Below, one piece after another: positions 7,617-13,916 of a stretch of DNA of 16,826 bases (its first letter is position 1; every line of letters starts with the position of its first letter). The notes under the pieces are model-generated. The model had not been told where the DNA came from. It was given only the letters and a program-made list of their open reading frames with translations, and did no database searches. A program made the position numbers and the translations under genes. The stretch covers positions 1-16,826 of the forward strand of contig CAIXRL010000601.1 in NCBI GenBank assembly GCA_903921835.1, in the 5' to 3' direction. The stretch comes from Candidatus Eiseniibacteriota bacterium (GTDB taxonomy: Bacteria > Eisenbacteria > RBG-16-71-46).

Positions 7617-8396
7617 TCAATCCGCGACGACGAGTTTGCGCACCACGGCGTGCCCGCCCAGCTCGAGCCGCGCGAAGTAGAGCCCCGCGGAAACGCGGGC
7701 GCCGCCCGCTCCGCGGAGGTCCCACGCGAGCGTGTGCTCGCCGGGCCCCGCGCCGGCCGCCAGCGTGGTCACTCGCCGCCCATCCACCGCGTAGACCGCG
7801 AGACTCGCATCGCCAGGTCCCTCCGGAACACCGAACGCGAAGCGCGCCTCCGAGCGCACCGGCGTCGAGAGCACCGCCAGCGACAGGGTCGCGCTCGTCG
7901 CGGGCGCCACGCCCGATGCCGGCGCGACCACGGTGAGCGACCCGTTCACCACGGCCACGGCGGGCGTGCCGTTGTTGAACGTGATGTGCTGGAACGTGAG
8001 CGGCATCACCGTGCCCAATGCGACGCCCGGGTTCAGGCGCACCTTGACGGTGTTGAGCAGCGTGCCCGGGAGCGTCAGTTCGGTTCCGCCCGCGGCCGCC
8101 TCGGCGACGAAGCTGCTCGTGCCGTTGGCGAACGGCGGTCCCCACATCTGGATCGTGCCGTCGGTCCCGGCCTGCGACGCCATGGCGACGGCCGGATCGA
8201 GCGTCAGGCGGAAATCCACCGAGAGCACGCCCAGCCCCGCCAGCGCGGGCGAGGTCGTGATCGGTACCGAGACCAGTGTTCCGGGCGCGCCCGAAACCGC
8301 GGGCAGGCTCACCGTGACGATTGTCGCCGCGCAGGGCGTGGCCGCGGCAAGTACCAGCGCGAGCGCAAGACCGGAACGGAGCGAAGTGCGGCGCAT
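7617..8396 (-). CDS. secreted cohesin-like protein with C-terminal FlgD-type Ig domain
   Basis: A 259-residue secreted protein. Residues 1-24 form a signal peptide (basic start, then LALALVLAAATPCAA). Residues about 26-157 resemble a cohesin-type beta-sandwich: VSLPAVSGAPGTLVSVPI followed by a strand with DFRLTLDP is the usual G-x-PG-x-x-V...F-x-L-x-x-DP pattern. Residues about 180-259 form a FlgD-like Ig or sorting domain: ASLAVYAVDGRRVTTL, then HTLAWDLRGAGG, then SAGLYFARL and a short basic C-terminus VVRKLVVAD. In FCB-group bacteria such tails often direct proteins to the cell surface. Its partner is unknown. The ATG at 8396 is preferred over 8435 because an extended -10 element overlaps the latter. 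It may lie downstream of the CcmF-like gene but seems to have its own promoter. Confidence 0.75.
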   Translation of the reverse strand: MRRTSLRSGLALALVLAAATPCAATIVTVSLPAVSGAPGTLVSVPITTSPALAGLGVLSVDFRLTLDPAVAMASQAGTDGTIQMWGPPFANGTSSFVAEAAAGGTELTLPGTLLNTVKVRLNPGVALGTVMPLTFQHITFNNGTPAVAVVNGSLTVVAPASGVAPATSATLSLAVLSTPVRSEARFAFGVPEGPGDASLAVYAVDGRRVTTLAAGAGPGEHTLAWDLRGAGGARVSAGLYFARLELGGHAVVRKLVVAD

Positions 8397-8433
8397 GCGG
8401 AACCCCCCGGGAGGAATGAGCAGGAACGCGCGC

Positions 8434-8442
8434 ATGATAGCA
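8434..8442 (-). promoter_or_regulatory. extended -10 promoter candidate for the cohesin-like gene
   Basis: On the minus strand the sequence reads TGC-TATCAT, an extended -10 (TGn plus a 5/6 match to TATAAT). Transcription would start near 8427 and leave a leader of about 30 bases before the ATG at 8396. A TTGACT at 8470-8465 is 25 bases away, too far for a normal -35. Confidence 0.4.
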
Positions 8443-8488
8443 CCGGCCCGAACGGGTGCGCATGAGTCAACTGCCCGGAAGAAACCGC

Positions 8489-9718
8489 TCAGGCCCTGCG
8501 GGCCATTCTGCCCGCAGGGACGATCCCGAGCACGAAGCCGAGCAGGGCCAGCGCGGCGCCGGCCCATGCGAACGGGAGGGCCGGGCGCAGCCGCAGGTCG
8601 ACGGTGGCGATGCGCGTGACGTTGCCATCGGACAGCTGCGGCAGTATCAGCCCGACGCGGCCGTGATCGGCGTCGATCCCCGCAACGGCGATCGGACCGA
8701 ACCCACCCGCCTCAGCGGCGAACGGGACCTCGCCGTGCTGCGTGGCGAACACGCCGGGCGAGACCGTCTGCCGGCCGGCGGGCGTGGTCACGTCGAGGTC
8801 GGCGTACATGCGGATCGAGTCGCCCTTCACGAAGCGGAACCCCACCAGCGCGATGGACGTGCTTCCCGCACGCAGGGGCTTGGTCCTGTCCAGCCACTGG
8901 ACCTCGTGCGCCCGGGCACGGTGTTCCTCGAGCTGGATCGGGACCACGATCGGCCCCGAAAACAGGCCGGCATCGGCCACCGACAGGACCTCGCTGCCGG
9001 TCGCACCCCGCAGCTGCGGGCGGAGCTGCAGCGAGTCCTGTTTGCCGAAGAGCACGACGTGCAGCACGCGCAACGTGGGGCTCGGCGCATCGACGCGCGC
9101 GAGGTACAGGCGCCGGCCCAGCGTGTCCACGGCCGCGCCCTCGGCCACGGACATGGCGCCGGTCCGCGCGCCGTGCAGCGAGAGCATCCCGGCGGCGACG
9201 AACACGCCGACGCCGAGCGCGAGCAGCATCGCTGCCGGGGCTCCGGGCCGGCGCGCCGCGCGGAAGGCGAGCGAGATCGCGGTGGCGATGACGAAGCCGC
9301 CGAGGGCGATGCCGACGAACCCGAGCGGCAGGTGCAGGCCTTCGAAGTAGGCGACCGCGCCGAGCAGTCCCGCGAGCGCGAGCCCGGGGAGGGCGGCTCC
9401 GACGCCGGCGAGCAGCGGCAGCCGCAGTGACCTCAGCGTGGGGATGAGCGCCGCGAGGCCGGCAATGCCGGCGAGCAACACGGACAGCGCGCGCGGGTCG
9501 TCGCTCGAGCCTCCGGGGTGGACCAGGGCAGAGCGCGCCGGGAGCAGCGCGGGGACGGCCAGCGTGGCCAGCAGGGCAAGGGAGCCAATCAGCAGCAACA
9601 GCGAGCCCGGCCCGCGCAGGTTCCGGCGCTTCTCGTCCGCGCCCGCCAGCAGGGCGAGCGCCGCGAGGGCGAGGAGCACCCAGATTGCCGGGGCCAGCCA
9701 TTCAATCGTCGGTTTCAT
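8489..9718 (-). CDS. polytopic membrane protein resembling the C-terminal half of CcmF
   Basis: A 409-residue inner-membrane protein. Six hydrophobic segments (about 7-26, 38-60, 77-95, 99-124, 130-152, 162-183) are followed by a soluble region (184-378) and a last membrane segment (380-402). The soluble region has two blocks of the form small-residue strand, FRFVKGDSIRMYADLDV, then SPGVF (293-324). These recall the periplasmic beta-domain of CcmF, where a strand is followed by a G-x-x-x-x-L-x-PE segment, and the closing helix then recalls the CcmF end. The heme-handling WWD motif and the N-terminal half of CcmF are absent, so it cannot be a complete heme lyase. Adjacent cytochrome genes make a role in cytochrome maturation plausible. 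The alternative is an unrelated membrane protein. The ATG at 9718 has GGAGGA nine bases upstream. Confidence 0.55.
   Translation of the reverse strand: MKPTIEWLAPAIWVLLALAALALLAGADEKRRNLRGPGSLLLLIGSLALLATLAVPALLPARSALVHPGGSSDDPRALSVLLAGIAGLAALIPTLRSLRLPLLAGVGAALPGLALAGLLGAVAYFEGLHLPLGFVGIALGGFVIATAISLAFRAARRPGAPAAMLLALGVGVFVAAGMLSLHGARTGAMSVAEGAAVDTLGRRLYLARVDAPSPTLRVLHVVLFGKQDSLQLRPQLRGATGSEVLSVADAGLFSGPIVVPIQLEEHRARAHEVQWLDRTKPLRAGSTSIALVGFRFVKGDSIRMYADLDVTTPAGRQTVSPGVFATQHGEVPFAAEAGGFGPIAVAGIDADHGRVGLILPQLSDGNVTRIATVDLRLRPALPFAWAGAALALLGFVLGIVPAGRMARRA
8494..8519 (-). terminator. hairpin overlapping the end of the CcmF-like gene
   Basis: CCCTGCGGG (8494-8502) pairs perfectly with CCCGCAGGG (8511-8519), loop of 8. 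On the minus strand it covers the last codons of the CcmF-like gene and is followed by the stop codon and GGTTTCTTCC, a short pyrimidine tail. It probably ends that transcript and separates it from the cohesin-like gene. Confidence 0.45.
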
Positions 9719-9921
9719 TGGGAATCCTCCGCATGGGAGTGAGCCATTTCCATGCCGCGCGAGCCGCGGAGAGGTACCGCCCCCCGGCCGGGAGCGCAAG
9801 CCCGCGCGGACTGCACCCGGCTACGTGGTCCGGGGCATTGCCGTTGCCAGACCAGGCCGGCTTGGAATCCCCCTGGCGGTCAGCGTGTCAGGCAAACTCG
9901 ATCAACTCTGACGACTTGGCA

Positions 9922-9936
9922 GTCATCTGGGATGAC
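9922..9936. repeat. inverted repeat, possible activator or repressor site
   Basis: GTCATC and GATGAC are perfect 6-base arms around TGG. The site lies about 100 bases upstream of the sigma-54-like element, a distance at which an enhancer-binding activator would act. This role is an inference from position only. Confidence 0.35.
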
Positions 9937-9998
9937 AGTTGCGTCTTGAGAGTCGTGTCTCCGTGGTTGGGTGTTGCAGGAATTCAAAAATCGCGAGA

Positions 9999-10013
9999 AA
10001 TATTCGAATCGTC
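9999..10013. repeat. copy 2 of a 15-base shared element
   Basis: AATATTCGAATCGTC, one mismatch from the copy at 7504-7518. Here it lies about 280 bases upstream of the CcmF-like gene (-) and 120 bases upstream of the NHL gene (+). Confidence 0.4.
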
Positions 10014-10039
10014 CTACGTACTTTTACTTAGGGCTTGGA

Positions 10040-10055
10040 TGGCACGACGGTTGTA
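10040..10055 (+). promoter_or_regulatory. sigma-54-like promoter for the cytochrome locus
   Basis: TGGCAC-GACGG-TTGTA matches the RpoN consensus TGGCAC-N5-TTGCA except for T in place of C at the -12 element. The GG and GT dinucleotides are spaced by exactly ten bases. Transcription would begin near 10066, giving a leader of about 67 bases before the NHL start codon. A sigma-70 alternative (TTGCAG 9974-9979, AAATAT 9998-10003, spacing 18) is weaker. RpoN control of extracellular electron transfer genes is known in Geobacter. Confidence 0.45.
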
Positions 10056-10132
10056 TGTACCATTCACAAACGCTGAACTGAAAGACCGCTGTTCCTGACA
10101 GAGATCGTAGGTTATTTCCCCGGAGGCAGGCG

Positions 10133-11143
10133 ATGAACCTCGAGCGGTTGAGCTTCGGAGCAGCGGCGATGCGCCGCTCGGTCTCCCTGGCCGCCCTCAT
10201 GGCCGTCCTGGCCCTCTCCGCTACCTGCGCGGGCGGGGCCGCTGCTTCGCTGGGTATCGGCTCTCCGGCGGGCGAGCCCCGGGTCGACTCCACCTTCGTG
10301 CAGAACGTCGCCAACGGCGGCGGAACGTTCGAGCAACCCGGGGGAGTGACGTTCGACGTTGCCAACGACGAGGTGGTCGTGGCGAATACCGGGCTCGGCA
10401 GGATCGAGTTCTTCGGGCGGGACGGCCTGCCTCATGGCTTCTTCGTGCACCGCGTGACGGGCCAGGACGGCGCCGAGCGCGACGGCCTGCCCAAGCACGT
10501 CGCCATCGACGGCAAGGGCCGCCTTCTGGTCGTGGACGCGCTCGCCTCCTACATCGACATCTGCGATTTCCGTGGCACGAGCCTGGGGCACATCCAGCTG
10601 CCGGCGCCCGACAGCATCGGCCCCGGCGGACCGGGCCCGCTCGCGGTCGCTCCCGACGGCCGCATCGTGGTCGCGTCGCGGAACAAGCTGGGCGGCGTCT
10701 GGGTGCTGGGGCCCGACGGCAGCCCGCTCGCACACTGGGGTGTCGCGGGCAATGCGCCCGGCCAGTTGCGCGCGATCGCCGGCGTCGCGGTCGCGCCCAA
10801 CGGCGAGATCGCGGTGACGTGCGTGATGACCGAGCTCGGCGTCCAGGTGTTCGACGCCGGCGGGAAGTACCTCCGTGGTTTCGGCGTGCACGACATCGGG
10901 CCGGGACGTTTCTCCGTGCCCAATGGCATCATCATCACGCCGGACTCCCGCTACTGGGTGTCCGACATGATGCGTCACAACGTTCAGGTTTTCGATCCTG
11001 CCGGGAAGTTGTTGGGGGCTCTGGGTGGTGGGGAAGGACCCGGTGCGATGTTGTACCCAAGCGCGCTGGCCAGCGACGGCAAGGGCATGTTCGCCTTCGT
11101 CGAAACGGGTGGGAAGTTGCTGCGGCTGATGTGGATTCGCTGA
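10133..11143 (+). CDS. secreted NHL-repeat beta-propeller protein
   Basis: A 336-residue exported protein. Residues 1-38 hold a signal peptide (hydrophobic core SVSLAALMAVLALSATCAGG); the Cys lacks a proper lipobox, so cleavage by ordinary signal peptidase is more likely. The rest has about six NHL-type blades, each of the form F-x-x-P-x-x-V/I-x-x-x-x-x-G-x-x-x-V-x-D/N followed by a strand V-Q-V-F-D-x-x-G-K. Clear examples are FEQPGGVTFDV (64-74), KHVAIDGKGRLLVVDA, LAVAPDGRIVVASR, GVAVAPNGEIAVT, FSVPNGIIITPDSRYWVSD and MLYPSALASDGKGMF. Such propellers bind protein or sugar partners. The ATG at 10133 has GGAGG six bases upstream. It opens the plus-strand cytochrome locus. From memory, an NHL-repeat gene also adjoins omcS in Geobacter, which supports a joint role. 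Confidence 0.85.
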   Translation: MNLERLSFGAAAMRRSVSLAALMAVLALSATCAGGAAASLGIGSPAGEPRVDSTFVQNVANGGGTFEQPGGVTFDVANDEVVVANTGLGRIEFFGRDGLPHGFFVHRVTGQDGAERDGLPKHVAIDGKGRLLVVDALASYIDICDFRGTSLGHIQLPAPDSIGPGGPGPLAVAPDGRIVVASRNKLGGVWVLGPDGSPLAHWGVAGNAPGQLRAIAGVAVAPNGEIAVTCVMTELGVQVFDAGGKYLRGFGVHDIGPGRFSVPNGIIITPDSRYWVSDMMRHNVQVFDPAGKLLGALGGGEGPGAMLYPSALASDGKGMFAFVETGGKLLRLMWIR

Positions 11144-11169
11144 CGGCCAACGAGAAGCTGCATCGTCCG

Positions 11170-11178
11170 AGGAGGTGA
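11170..11178 (+). promoter_or_regulatory. perfect Shine-Dalgarno sequence without a following gene
   Basis: AGGAGGTGA is fully complementary to the 16S 3' end but lies 85 bases before the hexaheme ATG. The nearest start, TTG at 11189, opens only six codons before TGA (11207-11209). It could serve a leader peptide, act as a ribosome standby site or stabilise the mRNA. Confidence 0.35.
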
Positions 11179-11262
11179 CATCCTTCGCTTGAGGTTGCTG
11201 TGCCTGTGATTCTCCCACCGCAACGAGTCTTCACCATCACATCCACAACTGGAGTAACCCCA

Positions 11263-12309
11263 ATGAAGCGCCTGACTCTTCTCCTGACCGGTGCAATGAT
11301 GGTCGGAGTCGTGGCGTTGGCCGCAGCTGGCGACTTCCACGTTGGAACGTCGCTCGTGTGCTCCGACTGTCACGTCGCTCACTACAGCCAGTCCCATGGC
11401 GCCACGCTCGGCGGCATCTTCACCCCGCTCGGCGCCGGCGGCCCGTTCAACAACCTGCTCCGTGACGACGACAACAAGGTCTGCCTCGCCTGCCACAACG
11501 GCTCGTCCTTCGCTCCGGACGTGTTCGGCGCCAACGGCGGTACGACCGGCATTCGCCAGGCCGGCGGTCTCAACGTCGCGTCCGGTCACAACCTGTCCAA
11601 CGATCCCGGCTACGACGAGATCAACGGGCACACGCTGTACTCGACCGCGCTGCCTCCGGGGCACGGCACCTCGGCCTACACGCCGAGCGCCGACGGTCTC
11701 CGCTGCATCGACTGCCACGCTCAGCATGGTTCCGCGGCCCAGTACCGCAACCTGCTCAATCGCGGCGCCTTCACGGGTGACACGCTCACGTACGCGGTCG
11801 GCGTCAACGACCTGACCAAGGATGTCTACGAGCGTTCGGCTGCCGCCTACACGATCGACCAGGTCGACTTCAACGAGCCCAGCCCGCGTCGCAGTGCCTA
11901 CGGCAAGTGGTGCCAGGCCTGCCACCAGGACTTCCACGGCCAGGGCGGCGACGCCAACATGGGTGGCCTGGCGGGTGGCGTGACCTCGACGAACGCGACC
12001 CCGTGGAAGCGCCACCCCACGGCCGACGTGAACATCGGCGAGTCCGGCTCGAGCGCGACGTTCATCTCCAGCCTCAGCCAGTTCGCGAGCCGCACGAACA
12101 AGGTGAAGGTCATGGACTCGCAGGGTCTGTGGACCGGCTCGAGCACCGACAACACCGTGACCCCGTCGTGCATGAGCTGCCACAAGGCCCACGGCAACAC
12201 CAACGGCTTTGGGCTGATCTTCATGAACGGCACGGGCACCGTGACCGAGCAGGGCGACGGTGGCGTGTACAAGGACCTGTGCCGTCAGTGCCACAGCGAG
12301 GGCGCGTAG
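11263..12309 (+). CDS. OmcS-like hexaheme c-type cytochrome, putative nanowire subunit
   Basis: A 348-residue exported cytochrome. Residues 1-23 form a signal peptide (MKRLTLLLTGAMMVGVVALA, cleavage near AAG). Six CXXCH heme sites lie at residues 33 (CSDCH), 74 (CLACH), 148 (CIDCH), 217 (CQACH), 303 (CMSCH) and 340 (CRQCH). About ten other histidines, including F-H at 26, VAH at 40, GH at 109, QH at 155, FH at 225, RHP at 251 and KAH at 310, can serve as distal ligands, so all hemes may be bis-His. The order and surroundings follow Geobacter OmcS as I recall it: F-H just before site 1, a G-H-N segment before site 3, W-C before site 4, R-H-P between 4 and 5, C-x-S-C-H-x-A-H at site 5, and site 6 at the extreme C-terminus. 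OmcS polymerises into extracellular electron-conducting filaments. This protein is about 80 residues shorter. GGAG precedes the ATG at 11263. Confidence 0.85.
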   Translation: MKRLTLLLTGAMMVGVVALAAAGDFHVGTSLVCSDCHVAHYSQSHGATLGGIFTPLGAGGPFNNLLRDDDNKVCLACHNGSSFAPDVFGANGGTTGIRQAGGLNVASGHNLSNDPGYDEINGHTLYSTALPPGHGTSAYTPSADGLRCIDCHAQHGSAAQYRNLLNRGAFTGDTLTYAVGVNDLTKDVYERSAAAYTIDQVDFNEPSPRRSAYGKWCQACHQDFHGQGGDANMGGLAGGVTSTNATPWKRHPTADVNIGESGSSATFISSLSQFASRTNKVKVMDSQGLWTGSSTDNTVTPSCMSCHKAHGNTNGFGLIFMNGTGTVTEQGDGGVYKDLCRQCHSEGA

Positions 12310-12327
12310 TCTCGTCCTGAGCGAGCG

Positions 12328-12345
12328 AGCCGCCTGATGGCGGCT
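12328..12345 (+). terminator. small hairpin after the hexaheme gene
   Basis: AGCCGCC (12328-12334) pairs with GGCGGCT (12339-12345), loop TGAT. It lies directly upstream of the larger hairpin at 12351-12385 and may contribute to termination or protect the 3' end of the hexaheme mRNA. Confidence 0.5.
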
Positions 12346-12350
12346 GGTCA

Positions 12351-12385
12351 GGGGCGGCACGGATCGTTACGATCCGTGCCGCCCC
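12351..12385 (+). terminator. 16-bp perfect hairpin between the two cytochrome genes
   Basis: GGGGCGGCACGGATCG (12351-12366) is exactly complementary to 12370-12385, loop TTA, followed by GTCGCGGTTTGTT. The U-tract is weak, so it may be a partial terminator. It would let the hexaheme gene be expressed in excess over the downstream conduit genes, or it may act as a 3' stabiliser. It is as strong as the convergent terminator at 4862-4897. Confidence 0.7.
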
Positions 12386-12428
12386 GTCGCGGTTTGTTCC
12401 ACGAGATCGAGAGAGAAAGGGTTCCTCT

Positions 12429-13916
12429 GTGATCGAGCGGCCTCGCCATCCAGGCCTCGTGTCCACCGGGCCCCACCCGCGCTCGCGCGCCTGGGTCCTG
12501 CCGCTCGTCTCCGCGCTGCTCGCGCTGGCGGCCGCGGGGGCCATGGGCGCCGCGCTGCCGACGCTGCGCCCGCCGCTGCACCCGATCCTGCACGCGCCGC
12601 GTACCGAGGCCGCCATCCGCCGCGCACTGGCCGAGAGCCCGCACGCCGGCGACTGCGAGCAGTGTCACACGACGCACGGCGACGACCAGCCCACCGTCTA
12701 TCCGAACGCGCTCACCAGCCCCGACGACAACGCGCTGTGCGCGCGGTGCCACGGCACGCCGTGGAGCGGAGGCAGCTTCGCGGGGGACGTGCTCTACCGG
12801 GGCACCGGCCACGGCGCCAGCACGAGCATGATCTGGCCCGGGCCCGAGCCCGGGATGCGCATCGAGATCGACGCCGCCACCAAGTGCCTCAACTGTCACG
12901 ATCCTCACGGCTGGACCGACGCGCTCGGCGAGATCCCGCAGCTCGCCGTGGCGCGCGAGGAAAGGCTCTGCCTGGCCTGCCACGACGGCTCGCCCGCGAA
13001 GACCGACATCGCCAGCGAGCTGCGCAAGCCCTATCGCCATCCTACGGGCGACATCTCCGGCCGCCACACGGGTCCGACCGAGTCCCAGCCCGCGGACTTC
13101 GGCGTCTCGCCGCTCAACAACCGTCACGCGGAGTGCGAGGACTGCCACAACCCGCACGTCTCGCGCGCCGACGGCGGCAGCCTGGACGGCACCGGCGACG
13201 CGTCCAAGACCACGCTGGGCGCCAGCCGGGTGCTGGTGCAGAACGGCTTCGCGGGCCAGCGCCCGCAGTACACGTTCATCGCGGGTCAGGACACGCTCAC
13301 GGCGCCCGACGCCGAGTACCAGTTGTGCTTCAAGTGCCATTCCTCGTGGACCACGCAGCCCTCCGGCCAGACCGACCTCGCACTCGAGCTGAACCCGGCG
13401 AACGCTTCGTTCCATCCCGTGGAGGCCGCGGGGCGCAACCCGAACATCTCGGCGATGGCGTTCGCGCCGGGCTGGAGCGCCAGCTCGCTCACGCGCTGTG
13501 GCTCGTGCCACGGGTCCGACTTCGGCAGCACGGCGGGCCCGCACGGGTCCAGCAACCCGTTCCTGCTGCGCCGGCCGTCGCCCGCCTCGTCGGCATCGCG
13601 GGCCATGGCTTCGGACGAACTGTGCTTCTCGTGCCACGCGTACGACGTCTACGCGAACCCGGCCGCGCTCCCCGGGACGCGGGCGGCTTCGCGCTGGAAC
13701 GGCCCTGGCGTCGCCAACGGCCACGCCGAGCACGTGGGCGCGGCGCAGGTGCCCTGCTATGCGTGCCACGTCACGCACGGTTCCGCGCAGCAGCCCGACC
13801 TGATCGCGACGGGCCGCAATCCCGGGATGATCGCGTACACGTCCACGGCGTCCGGCGGAACGTGCACGACGACATGCCACGGCGTCGAATCGTACACGCT
13901 CAACTATGCGCGATGA
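12429..13916 (+). CDS. decaheme-type c cytochrome (nine CXXCH plus one CXXXCH)
   Basis: A 495-residue exported multiheme cytochrome. A hydrophobic segment at about 21-43 after a basic stretch is an uncleaved anchor or a long signal peptide. CXXCH sites start at residues 76, 104, 153, 181, 236, 300, 357, 399 and 443. A tenth site at 479-484 reads CTTTCH, with three residues between the cysteines. Several sites carry the doubled pattern CXXCH-x-x-H (CEQCHTTH, CLNCHDPH, CEDCHNPH, CYACHVTH), typical of bis-His hemes packed in a chain. Ten hemes next to a beta-barrel gene is the composition of an MtrA/MtrB-type conduit, although overall similarity to MtrA is not evident. The start is GTG at 12429 with AAAGGG about eight bases upstream. 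Its end overlaps the barrel gene by 11 bases, so the two are translated together. Confidence 0.9.
   Translation: MIERPRHPGLVSTGPHPRSRAWVLPLVSALLALAAAGAMGAALPTLRPPLHPILHAPRTEAAIRRALAESPHAGDCEQCHTTHGDDQPTVYPNALTSPDDNALCARCHGTPWSGGSFAGDVLYRGTGHGASTSMIWPGPEPGMRIEIDAATKCLNCHDPHGWTDALGEIPQLAVAREERLCLACHDGSPAKTDIASELRKPYRHPTGDISGRHTGPTESQPADFGVSPLNNRHAECEDCHNPHVSRADGGSLDGTGDASKTTLGASRVLVQNGFAGQRPQYTFIAGQDTLTAPDAEYQLCFKCHSSWTTQPSGQTDLALELNPANASFHPVEAAGRNPNISAMAFAPGWSASSLTRCGSCHGSDFGSTAGPHGSSNPFLLRRPSPASSASRAMASDELCFSCHAYDVYANPAALPGTRAASRWNGPGVANGHAEHVGAAQVPCYACHVTHGSAQQPDLIATGRNPGMIAYTSTASGGTCTTTCHGVESYTLNYAR

Larger units (their letters stand above)
9719..10132. other. divergent control region of the cytochrome locus
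   Basis: A 414-base region between the CcmF-like gene (-) and the NHL gene (+), the most AT-rich stretch in the window (about 9900-10120). It contains an inverted repeat GTCATC-TGG-GATGAC (9922-9936), flanked further out by ACGACT (9911-9916) and AGTCGT (9951-9956). It also holds the second copy of the 15-base element (9999-10013) and a sigma-54-like promoter (10040-10055). No gene is supported inside it. Confidence 0.6.

Noticed and set aside
8397..8567. Longer N-terminus for the cohesin-like protein
   Set aside because: The upstream ATG at 8435 overlaps an extended -10 element, and further codons run into the end of the neighbouring gene. The signal peptide begins at 8396.
11200..11262. 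GTG start that would add 21 residues to the hexaheme cytochrome
   Set aside because: The extension would precede a complete signal peptide, and the ATG at 11263 has its own GGAG at normal spacing.
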